Shown: piece after piece, positions 25,198-33,972 of the stretch
Position numbering within the stretch: the stretch's first letter is position 1
Layout: each line of letters starts with the position of its first letter
DNA from: Alphaproteobacteria bacterium
GTDB taxonomy: Bacteria; Myxococcota_A; UBA796; CAJQPC01
DNA: 64,000 bases
Direction of reading: 5' to 3'
Assembly (NCBI GenBank): GCA_020632795.1
Contig: JACKEV010000015.1
Coordinates: forward strand, 124,001 to 188,000
The notes under the pieces: generated by a model
Seen by the model: only the letters and a program-made list of their open reading frames with translations
What the model was told of the DNA's origin: nothing
Databases searched by the model: none
Position numbers and translations under genes: made by a program

Positions 25198-25682
25198 GCG
25201 TGCTCCGGAGGCAGGCCCGCCCAGAGCTGGCGCAGGGCGCGGCGCTCCAGGGCCTCCACCCGGACGCGCTCGGCGGGGTCGTCCAGCGGCACGGCGTTGA
25301 AGACGAAGGTCTCCTCGGCCTGGGCGACGACCTTGCCGCCCACCTTGGCGCGCACCTTCATCGCCGCGCTCTCCTCGCGCAGGGCGATGAAGCTGGTGTG
25401 CAGCTCCACGACCTCGCCAGGGCGCACGAAGCGGCGGAACTTCACCCTGTCTGCCATCGTGAAGATGGGAAAAGGCCAATCGCCGCGCTCCAGGCGCACG
25501 GTGTAGCCGATCAGCTTGCCGCTGAGCTGGGCCATGGACTCCAGCAGCAGCACCCCCGGGACGACCGGGAAGCCGGGGAAGTGGTCGGCGAAGAAGGGCT
25601 CGGAGAGGGTGAACGCCTTCGCGCCCCGGGCGGACTGCCCGACGACCATCTCATCGATGCGATCGACCAGCAGCCAGCGCAT
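25194..25682 (-). CDS. 3-hydroxyacyl-ACP dehydratase, FabZ-like hotdog
   Basis: The protein is 162 residues. The hot-dog central motif reads HFPGFPVVPGVLLLESMAQ, with the catalytic His34 and Glu48 in the expected places. FabZ enzymes remove water from 3-hydroxyacyl-ACP to give the 2-enoyl thioester. No ketoreductase or enoyl reductase is present in the operon, so these steps would be supplied by housekeeping FabG/FabI or be absent. The C-terminal 30 residues are a charged extension. The ATG at 25682 shares one base with the stop codon of the upstream lipoprotein gene. Confidence 0.88.
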   Translation of the reverse strand: MRWLLVDRIDEMVVGQSARGAKAFTLSEPFFADHFPGFPVVPGVLLLESMAQLSGKLIGYTVRLERGDWPFPIFTMADRVKFRRFVRPGEVVELHTSFIALREESAAMKVRAKVGGKVVAQAEETFVFNAVPLDDPAERVRVEALERRALRQLWAGLPPEHA

Positions 25683-26548
25683 CAGTCGAGCACGGCCTCG
25701 AGGCAGGAGACGGCGATCAGCTCGCGCTCCTTGCCCTCGCAGGCGCGGTATCGGTAGATCTCGAAGTGGTGGTTGCCCGAGTAGGGGGCGTACCACTCGG
25801 CGTACCAGTGTCGCCGGCCGGACTTCTCGGTGGCGGCGACCTGCTGCTTGCCCTCGACCGGCTGGTCGTCGAAGTAGAGGTCCATGTTGTAGCTGCACTC
25901 GGCCGGGCCGTCGGCGGCGGGGTCGGACCAGGCCGCGACCGGCACCTGCTCGCCCAGGGAGCCCACCGGGCTGACCGAGCCCTCGTCGAGCTGCTTCTTC
26001 GCGACCTTCCAGTCCTGGGCGGCCTTCTCGATGAACGCCTGCTCGTCGCAGGGGCGGAACGTGAAGGTGTACTGCTCGGGGAACTTGAGGTACTCGGTGT
26101 AGCCCGCGCCGACCTGCTGCTCCTTCTCGCTGCCGTCGACCATCGACACCCGCACCTCGACCACGCGCATCGCGCAGCGCTTCTTGTTGGGCTGGATGTA
26201 GAGCCGCTGGACGGCGTCCTGGCCGTTGTCGAAGGCCTCCTTTCGCGCGCCGGTGAGGATCTCGGTGAGCATGAGGTCCTCGCTGCGCAGCTCGCCGGCC
26301 ATGCGCTTCTTGGTGAAGCCCCCGGCGGTGAACCAGCCCTCCCACTTGCCGCCCTCGTTGAGGACGCGCAGGCGGGTCTTCTGGTCGGGCTTGCTGCCGG
26401 CGACCTTGATCCAGTCGCCCGCGAGGCCCTCCATGCTGATCTCGGGGCAGGGGTCCTCGGCGGGGGCCTCGGGCGGGGGGGCCTCGGACTCGCAGGCGAT
26501 GAAGCCGCAGGCCAGGGCGGCGAGCAGGGCGGTGCGGGTGACGGACAT
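25682..26548 (-). CDS. Lipoprotein, first gene of assembly-line operon
   Basis: The 288-residue protein has a signal peptide with a lipobox-like end (ACGFIAC, then ESEAPPPEAP) and a strong AAGGAG site before ATG 26548. The mature part contains MEGLAGDWIKVAGSKP and GKWEGWFTAGG, a lipocalin-like or small beta-barrel flavour without a named family, and several Cys residues (CPEIS, CAMRV, FRPCDE, ECSYN, RACEGK, SCLEA). It overlaps the dehydratase gene (TGATG), so it belongs to the operon. A lipoprotein at the head of a lipid pathway could bind or carry the product at the periplasmic face, but that is a guess. Confidence 0.72.
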   Translation of the reverse strand: MSVTRTALLAALACGFIACESEAPPPEAPAEDPCPEISMEGLAGDWIKVAGSKPDQKTRLRVLNEGGKWEGWFTAGGFTKKRMAGELRSEDLMLTEILTGARKEAFDNGQDAVQRLYIQPNKKRCAMRVVEVRVSMVDGSEKEQQVGAGYTEYLKFPEQYTFTFRPCDEQAFIEKAAQDWKVAKKQLDEGSVSPVGSLGEQVPVAAWSDPAADGPAECSYNMDLYFDDQPVEGKQQVAATEKSGRRHWYAEWYAPYSGNHHFEIYRYRACEGKERELIAVSCLEAVLD

Positions 26549-26672
26549 GGGCACTCCTTTGCGAGCGAGCAAGGGTAGCAGAACCGGGGCCGGGTCAGAA
26601 GCCGTCCGACGCAAGGCCGCCCCGGTGCTGCTATGCTCTTGGGGTCACTGTTCGCAAGCTGCGGAGGCTTCC

Positions 26673-27803
26673 TTGCGCTCGTTCTGCATCCCCGGACTGG
26701 CGGCCGTCACCCTGCTGGCGGGCTGCTGGAACTTCCCCGACGGCGGAGAGCTGGACACCGTGGCGTTCGACAACGCCATCGTGAACACGCAGACCGGCGT
26801 GATCGAGACCATCGAGACCAACCTCGAGTGCCCCGACGGCGAGAAGGCGCGGCTCTACGTGGTCTACGACCAGTCGATCACCGCCGCCGCGCCCGTGGCG
26901 ATCGTCTTCCACTCCTCCACCTTCGACTACGTGACGAACCCCCAGCCCGAGGCGCCGCTGGTCGGGACCAACTACGCGGGCTCGGAGTCGCGCATCTCGT
27001 GGTCCTGGGCGGTGCGCAAGGTCTGGGAGACCTTCGGCATGCACGACGCGGTCGACCCGGCGGAGTCCAACCTGGGCACCCTGCCCGCCGCGCTGCTGGA
27101 CGCGGGCGTGGTCGGCATCTACCCGATCAACTGCTGGGCGGACCTCTGGCACAACGAGCAGGGCCTGCGCCCCAACGACCTGGCCACCGAGTACATCGAC
27201 CGCAACGGCGGGGCGTTCGCCTGGTGGATGGTCCGCATGCTGTTCGAGGCGGACTTCGCCGACCTGCAGGGCATCACCATCAACCCGCTCATCGACCTCC
27301 AGCGGATGTACTGGATCGGGCTGGGCGATGGCTCCCGCGCGGTCATCGACCTGCTGGGCACCCGCGACGTGGGGCCGGTCGGCGTGCTGCTCGACTCCCC
27401 CATCGACGACCTGGAGATGTGGGGCGATCAGAGCCCCCAGGTGGCCGAGGGCCTGGCCCGCGTCTACAACCCCACGCGCGACAGCGAGTTCGACTGGCGG
27501 GAGTGGGAGCTGCGCTACATGTGGAACCGCGCGGTCAGCGCCGAGCAGGTCGAGGAGTTCCCCGCCATGGGCGACATCGATCGCCTGGCGGTCATCCACT
27601 CCACCTCCGACCCCCAGGTGCCCAACGGCAACCTGGAGCGGCTGACGAACTCCTTCGCGAACACGACCGTCCCCAACGCCCCGGACGTCTGCGCCATCGA
27701 CACCGGGCGGGTCGCGCACGTCTTCAGCAACGGCGACCAGGCCACCGCGCGAGAGCTGGTGGACTACCTGGTGAACGGGACGCGGCCGGCCAACTGCGAC
27801 TGA
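26673..27803 (+). CDS. Lipoprotein, possible alpha/beta-hydrolase fold
   Basis: The TTG start at 26673 is supported by GGAGG five bases upstream and by a perfect lipobox (VTLLAGC). The 376-residue protein contains APVAIVFHSSTFDYV (resembling the first core strand of an alpha/beta hydrolase), YWIGLGDGSRAVID (a nucleophile-elbow-like turn) and DRLAVIHSTSDPQVPNG late in the chain. These fit a hydrolase fold, but the elbow is atypical, so enzymatic activity is uncertain. It is divergent from the assembly-line operon across 124 bases and convergent with the six-lipoprotein operon. Confidence 0.72.
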   Translation: MRSFCIPGLAAVTLLAGCWNFPDGGELDTVAFDNAIVNTQTGVIETIETNLECPDGEKARLYVVYDQSITAAAPVAIVFHSSTFDYVTNPQPEAPLVGTNYAGSESRISWSWAVRKVWETFGMHDAVDPAESNLGTLPAALLDAGVVGIYPINCWADLWHNEQGLRPNDLATEYIDRNGGAFAWWMVRMLFEADFADLQGITINPLIDLQRMYWIGLGDGSRAVIDLLGTRDVGPVGVLLDSPIDDLEMWGDQSPQVAEGLARVYNPTRDSEFDWREWELRYMWNRAVSAEQVEEFPAMGDIDRLAVIHSTSDPQVPNGNLERLTNSFANTTVPNAPDVCAIDTGRVAHVFSNGDQATARELVDYLVNGTRPANCD

Positions 27804-27812
27804 GCGCCCTGC

Positions 27813-29009
27813 TCACCGCACCAGCGTCGCCGTCCCCAGGATGCCGATGGACGCGGAGCCCTCGATGGTGCTGCCGTCGGCGGGGTTCACGCCGCTCTGG
27901 CGGTTCAGGCGGTAGAGGTTGACCGCGACCAGGGCGTTGTTGGGGTAGCTGCTCAGGTAGGTGGACGGCACCTGGAAGGCGCCGCTGTCGGTCGTGACGC
28001 AGAACACCTCGCCCAGGAAGGAGGTGCCCTGGGCGTTGTAGATGCTCAGGTCCACCACGAAGCTGTCCGCGATGCCCGTGGGGGCCCAGGTGAACACCGC
28101 CCCCGCCGCGCTGACCCGCGCCGCGAAGGCCTGCCCGGCAGGGTTGAGCAGGGCGATGGGCTGGATGTCGTCGAAGCCCGAGGCGGTGACCAGCACGTCG
28201 GGCACCTCGAAGGGCCCCAGGCTGCCGCCGTCGGGGACCGAGAGGTCGTAGGCGGCGTTGTCGACCCGGTCGTTCTGGGTCAGCGGCCCGGAGCTGTAGA
28301 GGATCGCGCCCTGGGAGGGCGTGCGCCGCAGCGGGACGGAGCGCGCCCCGGAGGTGAGGTAGGCCCACTCCCCCACGTCGTCGTAGACCGACGCCGGGCC
28401 GCCCGCGGTGGGGTTCTGGACGCAGGACCCCTGCCGTGGCATCCAGTCGAACCAGGAGCCGTTCACGGGCGCGTGGAAGGCCGCGACGACCTCGAAGCTG
28501 AGCTGGTCGGTGAGCCCGAAGCACTCCGGGCAGCCGATGGCGATGTAGTCGGACTCGACCAGGCCCCCGACCAGGCCGGTGGGTCCGCTCCCGGTGTCGT
28601 CGCCCCCGCCGGTGTCGTCGGTGACGACGCCGTCGCCGTAGGTGAAGCCGTCGTACATCGTCGCGCTGCCCGAGGGCCCGACCACCGTGACGTCCACGCT
28701 GCCCTCCACCGCCACCGGCGGCGCGGTCACCTGGACGTGGTTCTCCCCCAGCACCGTGACGGTCAGCGGGGCGTTGCCGAAGCGCAACTCGGGGTCACCG
28801 CCGAAGCCCACCCCGCGCACCTCGACCACCGTGCCCCCGTTGACGGGGCCGCGATTCGGGGTGACCGAGGCGATGCACACGCTCTGGCCCGCGCAGGGGT
28901 CCCCGGCGGTGTCCGCGGTGTCGTCGCCCTCGGGGGGCGGCAGGGTGTCCAGCCCGAAGCTGCAGGACGAGGAGAACAGGAGCAGACCGACAACAACGAA
29001 GGGGCGCAT
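27813..29009 (-). CDS. Lipoprotein with IPT/TIG domain
   Basis: The 398-residue protein starts with a lipoprotein signal (VVVGLLLFSSSC) and an Asp/Thr-rich linker. An IPT/TIG immunoglobulin-like domain follows: VTPNRGPVNGGTVVEVRGVGFGG with later NHVQVTAPPVAVEGSVDVTVVGPSG. The C-terminal 250 residues are beta-rich with GCPECFG and other Cys pairs and no recognised family. The ATG overlaps the upstream stop codon by one base. It is the last gene of the lipoprotein operon. Confidence 0.8.
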   Translation of the reverse strand: MRPFVVVGLLLFSSSCSFGLDTLPPPEGDDTADTAGDPCAGQSVCIASVTPNRGPVNGGTVVEVRGVGFGGDPELRFGNAPLTVTVLGENHVQVTAPPVAVEGSVDVTVVGPSGSATMYDGFTYGDGVVTDDTGGGDDTGSGPTGLVGGLVESDYIAIGCPECFGLTDQLSFEVVAAFHAPVNGSWFDWMPRQGSCVQNPTAGGPASVYDDVGEWAYLTSGARSVPLRRTPSQGAILYSSGPLTQNDRVDNAAYDLSVPDGGSLGPFEVPDVLVTASGFDDIQPIALLNPAGQAFAARVSAAGAVFTWAPTGIADSFVVDLSIYNAQGTSFLGEVFCVTTDSGAFQVPSTYLSSYPNNALVAVNLYRLNRQSGVNPADGSTIEGSASIGILGTATLVR

Positions 29010-31732
29010 CACCACCGCAGCGTGAAGAAGTTCGCCGAGCTGTACCCGGAGTAGTAGTAGCCCCATCCGTCGGGAAAGTGGTCACAGTAGCTGCCCGTCT
29101 GGGCGCCACACCAGCCCGCGCCGAAGCCCGCGCGGAAGGAGGTCGCGCTGGTCTCCATCACCTCGACCGGCCAGCTCAGCACGACGTGGGTGCTGTCCGG
29201 GTAGGTGACGTCGGGGTCGACGAGGGTCTCGAAGCCGCCCGCGTACCCCTGGAGCCGCGCCACGCCGGACTGCAGCACCAGGCGGTAGAAGCTGAACCGG
29301 CTGGCCGAGGCCAGGCCCCACATCTCCACGAAGGCGACGTTGGGGTCGAAGGCCTGGGCGGACTCGAACATCAGCTCGAAGGTGGTGCCGTCGCTGCGGT
29401 AGAGCACGTTGAGCAGGTCGAAGGTGAAGCTGAGGTTGTCTCCGATGGGATCGTTGATCGAGGAGACGAAGATCCAGGGCTGCTCGCCCAGGACGAGCTG
29501 CACCGGGGCCTCGTAGGTGGCCCGGCTGTCGTAGAGCTGCACCACCAGGTCCACCGGGTCGCCCAGGTTGGCGCTGGCGTCGATGGTGATGTCGAAGTCG
29601 GTGTCCCGGGACTGGTCGACCTGGAGCTGGCCGAAGATCTGCTCGCTCCCGGTGGTGGACGCGATGGACGCCGAGGCGGCGCCGATGGACAGGCTGCCCC
29701 GCAGGATGCCGCTGGTGTCGAGGTCGCCGACGTTGGTGACCTCGATCTCCAGGCTGGCGGACTCGCCGGGCTCCAGCAGGCCGTCGCCGTCGCCGCCGTC
29801 GCTGTCGTCGATGTCCACCCCGGTGACCCGCATCACCGGCCAGGGCACGGCCACCGAGATGGGCACGGTCCACTGCTCCAGCCCGTCATCCGCGGTGAGG
29901 GTGAACTCGGCCGGCGTGGAGTCGTTGTGCCCCGCGCCGATGTCCACCGAGAAGGCGCCGGTGAGGGAGGAGACCTCATTGGTCTGCCAGAGGTCCGGGT
30001 CGAGCATCACCGGCCCGCCGTCGACCACGGCGACCTCGGGCTCGGCGGTGGACAGGCTCAACATCACCGCGTCGGTGGTGACCGCGCCCGCGTTGCGCAG
30101 GGAGATGTTGAAGCTGACCCCGCTCATGCCCGGCGTCAGCGGGCTGGGGTTCGTGCTCAGGGAGACGAGGGTGGGGTCCGGCGGCGAGGGCACATACGCG
30201 AAGCTGTCCTCGTCGGCCACGACCGCCGGCAGGGTGACCGCCGAGTAGGTGACGTTGCCCGAGTCGATCTCGAAGGCCTGCACCGCTCCGGTGGCCGTGC
30301 TCTCGATGCGGGCGAACCAGCGGTTCTCCGCCGCGGCCGGCGGCAGGGCGTCATGGTCGTCGGTGAGGTCGACCACGATCTCCAGGGTGCCTGCGGACTC
30401 GGAGCCCGAGTAGACGTCCCGCTCCCAGTCGGGCGCGTCGGGGTCGCCCACCCCCAGGGAGACCTGCACGACGCCGGCCTCGGCGAGGCTCAGCCGCAGC
30501 CGGCCCTCGGAGGTGTAGCCGACGACGAGGATGTGGTCGAATGCCCAGTCGTCCACGCCGTCGGACACAACGAAGTGGACCGGCAGGTAGCTGTTGTCGG
30601 GCCACGCCGCGTCCAGGGTCAGCTCGAAGTCCACCTGCTCGGTGGTGCTCGCGGCGAAGTCGCCGATCTCGGCGGTGTCGTCGGTGAAGGTACCCCCGCC
30701 CTCGGGCAGGCTGGCGGTGACCGTGACGTCGGAGCCGGTGGCGTCGGCCCGGTTCTCCACGTCCAGGGTCAGGGTGACCACGTCACCGGGGAAGACCGGA
30801 TCCGGGCTCCAGGTCATGGACGTGTCGAGGTCCAGGGTCAGGGAGCGCAGGGAGATGTCGTCGACGAACCAGTCGTCGGCGTTGGACCCGACGTAGCGCC
30901 AGGCCAGGTACACCGCCGGCTCGTCCGTCCAGTCGCTCAGCTCGATGACCTGGGAGCGGGACCACACGCCCTCCGCGGGCGCCTCCAGGGTGGTCAGCTC
31001 GACGAACTCGCCGTCGTCAGGCTGGCGGGAGCCGGTGGACAGCATCAGGCTGTGCTGGGCGCCGTCGGTCGCCGCGCCGTACTCGCGCCAGCTCACCTGG
31101 AGCCGGGAGAGCCCGGAGAAGTCCAGGGCCGGGCTGATGAGCCAGTCGTCCATCTCCCCTACCCCCTCGATGCCGCGGAGGTGGGAGGCGGAGATGTCGC
31201 CGGAGTACGCCCGGGTGGAGCTGAGCTGCCACTGGTAGCCCCGGAAGCCGTCGGAGTAGCTGGCCCAGCCCAGGTCGTAGAGGTCGTTCTGGCCGGCCTC
31301 GACCTCGAAGTCCTCGAAGAAGGGCAGCGGCTCGCCGTTGATGATGATGTCAACGACGAAGGGCGGGTCCGAGGAGATGTCGGCGGGCAGGTAGGCGACC
31401 GTGCCCAGGTTGTCGAGGGCCTTGAAGTAGTACTCGACCCCCGGCGCCTCCATGTCGCCGCCGGGCAGGCTGGCGAACCAGTTGTCGCCGTCGTCCGGGG
31501 TCATGGAGTAGTCGGACCAGTAGTTGTCGCCGACCGTGCGGTAGTAGAGGGTGACCTCGCCCACGCCGTCGGGGTCGGTGGCCTCGACCGCGAGGGTGAC
31601 ACCCTCGCCCTCGATGAAGGTCTCGGTGGGCTCGGTGTGGACCAGGGTGGGGCCGTAGTTGGGCGGGGCGGAGTCGTCGGTAGCGTCGCCCTTGCAGCCC
31701 ACCAGGGCGAGGGCCAGGAGCGCGGCGGTCAC
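29009..31732 (-). CDS. Large multi-domain beta-sandwich lipoprotein
   Basis: The 907-residue lipoprotein has a lipobox at LALVGC. It begins with an IPT-like or bacterial Ig-like unit and then a MAM/jelly-roll-like region (FFEDFEVEAGQNDLYDLGW, MDDWLISPALDFSG, WFVDDISL), a pattern common in secreted proteases' accessory domains. Several CARDB or NEW-type immunoglobulin-like modules follow (SPDPVFPGDVVTLTLDVENRAD, NPSPLTPGMSGVSFNISLRNAG, DGLLEPGESASLEIEVTNVGD). No catalytic domain is visible, so it is probably a surface scaffold or adhesin. The GTG start at 31732 overlaps the preceding stop by four bases. Confidence 0.8.
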   Translation of the reverse strand: MTAALLALALVGCKGDATDDSAPPNYGPTLVHTEPTETFIEGEGVTLAVEATDPDGVGEVTLYYRTVGDNYWSDYSMTPDDGDNWFASLPGGDMEAPGVEYYFKALDNLGTVAYLPADISSDPPFVVDIIINGEPLPFFEDFEVEAGQNDLYDLGWASYSDGFRGYQWQLSSTRAYSGDISASHLRGIEGVGEMDDWLISPALDFSGLSRLQVSWREYGAATDGAQHSLMLSTGSRQPDDGEFVELTTLEAPAEGVWSRSQVIELSDWTDEPAVYLAWRYVGSNADDWFVDDISLRSLTLDLDTSMTWSPDPVFPGDVVTLTLDVENRADATGSDVTVTASLPEGGGTFTDDTAEIGDFAASTTEQVDFELTLDAAWPDNSYLPVHFVVSDGVDDWAFDHILVVGYTSEGRLRLSLAEAGVVQVSLGVGDPDAPDWERDVYSGSESAGTLEIVVDLTDDHDALPPAAAENRWFARIESTATGAVQAFEIDSGNVTYSAVTLPAVVADEDSFAYVPSPPDPTLVSLSTNPSPLTPGMSGVSFNISLRNAGAVTTDAVMLSLSTAEPEVAVVDGGPVMLDPDLWQTNEVSSLTGAFSVDIGAGHNDSTPAEFTLTADDGLEQWTVPISVAVPWPVMRVTGVDIDDSDGGDGDGLLEPGESASLEIEVTNVGDLDTSGILRGSLSIGAASASIASTTGSEQIFGQLQVDQSRDTDFDITIDASANLGDPVDLVVQLYDSRATYEAPVQLVLGEQPWIFVSSINDPIGDNLSFTFDLLNVLYRSDGTTFELMFESAQAFDPNVAFVEMWGLASASRFSFYRLVLQSGVARLQGYAGGFETLVDPDVTYPDSTHVVLSWPVEVMETSATSFRAGFGAGWCGAQTGSYCDHFPDGWGYYYSGYSSANFFTLRW

Positions 31733-32361
31733 TCGGCCTCCTCGACCGGGCAGACCGGCTCGATCAGCGGGAAGAGGTCGGGGGCGGGGGGAGAGCCGGC
31801 CTCGAAGTCCGCGTCGGCGTCCTCGTACAGCCAGCAGTAGGTGTAGCACTGGAAGCTGATGATCTGGCCGGTGCGGTCGCCGATGGGGTAGCAGCCCAGG
31901 CCGGCGGGGCAGTCGTCGTCGGTGGAGCAGGTCACGCCGCAGTACTCGTACCCGCCGCCGAAGCGCAGGCAGAGGTTGCCGTTGCCGCCGCAGGACTCGT
32001 CGCTGGTGCAGGGCTTGCAGTAGTAGCCGCCGGCCTCGTAGCACTCGCCGTTGGCCTCGTTGCAGAACTCCTTGAAGCCGCAGTCGAGCCGGGTGTCGCG
32101 GCAGCCCCGGGACACGCAGGTGTTCTCGCCGAGGTCGCAGAGGTCGCCAGGGTAGCAGTCAGCGTCTTCGGAGCAGCCCGCCTCACACTTGCGGTCGACG
32201 CAGTGCTCCTCCATGCCGCACTGGGCAGAGGTGTTGCAGGGGATCTCGACGCAGGTGCCCTCCAGGCAGACCTCACCAAAGGGGCAGGCCAGCTCCTCGG
32301 TGCACTCAGGCTCGGGGACGCAGGCCGCGAAGAGCAGGGCGATCAGGGGTAGCGCGCGCAC
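31729..32361 (-). CDS. Cys-rich lipoprotein
   Basis: The 210-residue protein has a signal ending in LLFAAC and a mature chain with more than twenty Cys residues arranged as short repeats (CPFGEVCLEGTC, CGMEEHCVDRKC, CYPGDLCDLGENTC, CGFKEFCNEANGEC, CPAGLGCYP). The pattern resembles the small disulfide-rich modules common in secreted proteins of Myxococcota. It implies oxidative folding in the periplasm. The start is GTG at 32361. The gene ends with a stop overlapping the next gene. Confidence 0.82.
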   Translation of the reverse strand: MRALPLIALLFAACVPEPECTEELACPFGEVCLEGTCVEIPCNTSAQCGMEEHCVDRKCEAGCSEDADCYPGDLCDLGENTCVSRGCRDTRLDCGFKEFCNEANGECYEAGGYYCKPCTSDESCGGNGNLCLRFGGGYEYCGVTCSTDDDCPAGLGCYPIGDRTGQIISFQCYTYCWLYEDADADFEAGSPPAPDLFPLIEPVCPVEEAE

Positions 32362-32367
32362 GTACGG

Positions 32368-33972
32368 TCAGCCCTCCGAGCTCGGGTCGTTGAAGGTGGG
32401 CTGCAGCTCGTACTCCACCACGATGTACCACTGGGCCGGAGGCACCTGGCCCTCGACGAAGCGGATGACGTTGAGGTCAGGCACGTAGACGTAGTCCTCG
32501 TCCTTGGTCAGGGTCTCCACGAAGGAGTCCGCGTCGGCGGTCTCGTAGAGGGAGACTTCGAGGGTGGTCTCGTCGGGGATCTCGGAGAGGGCGAACTCCA
32601 CGGACAGGCCCGAGAGGGTCAGGCCCAGCTCCAGGGCGATGGGGGAGAAGTCCTCGTCGCAGATGGAGTCGATGAGGCCGTCGGTGCGGCGGGACAGGTC
32701 CACGTAGCGGCTGCCGTAGCTGGCCTCGCCGTCGGGGGAGGAGCAGGAGGGCTCGCCGTCGAACTCGGGCTCCTCGTCGCCCACCACCGAGGAGATGCTG
32801 AACCGCTGGTGGTTGCGGTAGGCCTCCTCGCCCTTGAGGTCGGTGAAGAAGCGCAGGTAGCTGTCCACCGGGTAGGGGGAGGTGTCGTCCTCGTCGGAGA
32901 CGATGATGAAGGCGAGGTTGGCCTCGTCCCGCAGGAAGCCGGCGTTCAGGCCCGAGAGCAGCGGCTCGCTGAGCGCCATGCGGGCGGCCTCCAGGCCCAT
33001 CTCGATGCCCGAGCCCGAGATGCCCTGGGCCACCAGCTCGGCGAAGATCTCGTCGGCGTTGGGGGTGTCGGGCCGGATGATGCGCAGGTCGTCGTTGAGG
33101 GTGAAGTCCGGGCCGGTGGCGACCGCGCCCTCGACGCCGCCGTTGGCCGCGCTGTCGTCGCTGCGGGCGGCCACGAGGTAGCCGCCAGGGGCGATCTGCG
33201 TGCCGTCGGGGAAGGTCCAGAAGTTGCGGCCGGTGTCGGCCAGGCTGCACCCGGTGAGGTCGAGGGTGGCGTCGGAGACGTTGCGCAGCTCGACCCACTC
33301 GCCGGCGGCGTCGTCCACCCCGGCGTCCGCCATGATCTCGGAGATCAGGATGTCGGAGGAGGTGGGGGTGCGGGCGCCGTCGCCGCCGCTGTCTGCGGTG
33401 TCCGCCCCGCTGTCGCCGGTGTCGTCATCCGGCATGGGGCCGTTGGCGCCGCAGGAGGGGTTCGCGGCCCCCGGCGTGCCCAGCCCGCCCGCGCCGTAGC
33501 TGTCGGTCGCCGGGCACCAGTTCTCCAGGATGTCGTTGTAGGCCGAGCGGGTGACGGAGGGGTCCAGGGACAGCGCCACGCCCTGGGTCAGGCCCCACTC
33601 GCTGGTGTACTCCACCCGATCCAGCACCGGGTAGTCGCCTGTCTCGGGGTTCGGGGGGCCCAGCAGGATGATCTCGTCGTCGCCGCCGACCAGCTTGCCG
33701 GAGAACTGCTCCTGGTTGGTGTCGGTGGTGATGACCGCGATCTGGTAGTCGACGTCCACGCCGTCGAAGTACTGGATGAAGCTGTCGAAGTTGGTGGCGA
33801 GCTTGAGCTGCTCCTCGATCATGGAGCAGGAGTTGTCCACCACCAGCAGGATGTCGACGACGTTCCGCTGGTTCTGCTGGAAGACGTCGGTGTGCTTCTG
33901 GGAGTAGAAGTCGTAGTCGGTGCAGCCGCCCAGCAGGAGGAGAGCGGCCAGGAGGGAGTGGTCAGCCCGCAT
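32368..33972 (-). CDS. vWA-domain lipoprotein with inserted lamin-tail domain
   Basis: The 534-residue protein has lipobox Cys17 (LLLLGGC). A von Willebrand factor A domain begins with VDILLVVDNSCSM, whose DNSCS (46-50) is the MIDAS DxSxS metal-binding site. Around residues 185-275 it is interrupted by an Asp/Thr/Gly linker and a lamin-tail domain (ILISEIMADAG, GEWVELRNVSDATLDLTGCSL, FPDGTQIAPGGYLVAARS). The vWA then continues (GIEMGLEAARMAL, NLAFIIVSDEDD). vWA domains bind protein ligands through a divalent metal. The start overlaps the upstream gene by 11 bases. Confidence 0.85.
   Translation of the reverse strand: MRADHSLLAALLLLGGCTDYDFYSQKHTDVFQQNQRNVVDILLVVDNSCSMIEEQLKLATNFDSFIQYFDGVDVDYQIAVITTDTNQEQFSGKLVGGDDEIILLGPPNPETGDYPVLDRVEYTSEWGLTQGVALSLDPSVTRSAYNDILENWCPATDSYGAGGLGTPGAANPSCGANGPMPDDDTGDSGADTADSGGDGARTPTSSDILISEIMADAGVDDAAGEWVELRNVSDATLDLTGCSLADTGRNFWTFPDGTQIAPGGYLVAARSDDSAANGGVEGAVATGPDFTLNDDLRIIRPDTPNADEIFAELVAQGISGSGIEMGLEAARMALSEPLLSGLNAGFLRDEANLAFIIVSDEDDTSPYPVDSYLRFFTDLKGEEAYRNHQRFSISSVVGDEEPEFDGEPSCSSPDGEASYGSRYVDLSRRTDGLIDSICDEDFSPIALELGLTLSGLSVEFALSEIPDETTLEVSLYETADADSFVETLTKDEDYVYVPDLNVIRFVEGQVPPAQWYIVVEYELQPTFNDPSSEG

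Noticed and set aside
16172..26548. Aryl polyene or flexirubin gene cluster
   Set aside because: No tyrosine/phenylalanine ammonia lyase, acyltransferase set, ketoreductase or outer-membrane export genes are present, although the small KS-like proteins recall those clusters.
29078..31840. A 920-codon plus-strand frame opposite the large lipoprotein
   Set aside because: Val/Gly/Asp-biased composition with no signal or domain, fully antisense to a protein with a lipobox and recognisable beta-sandwich modules.
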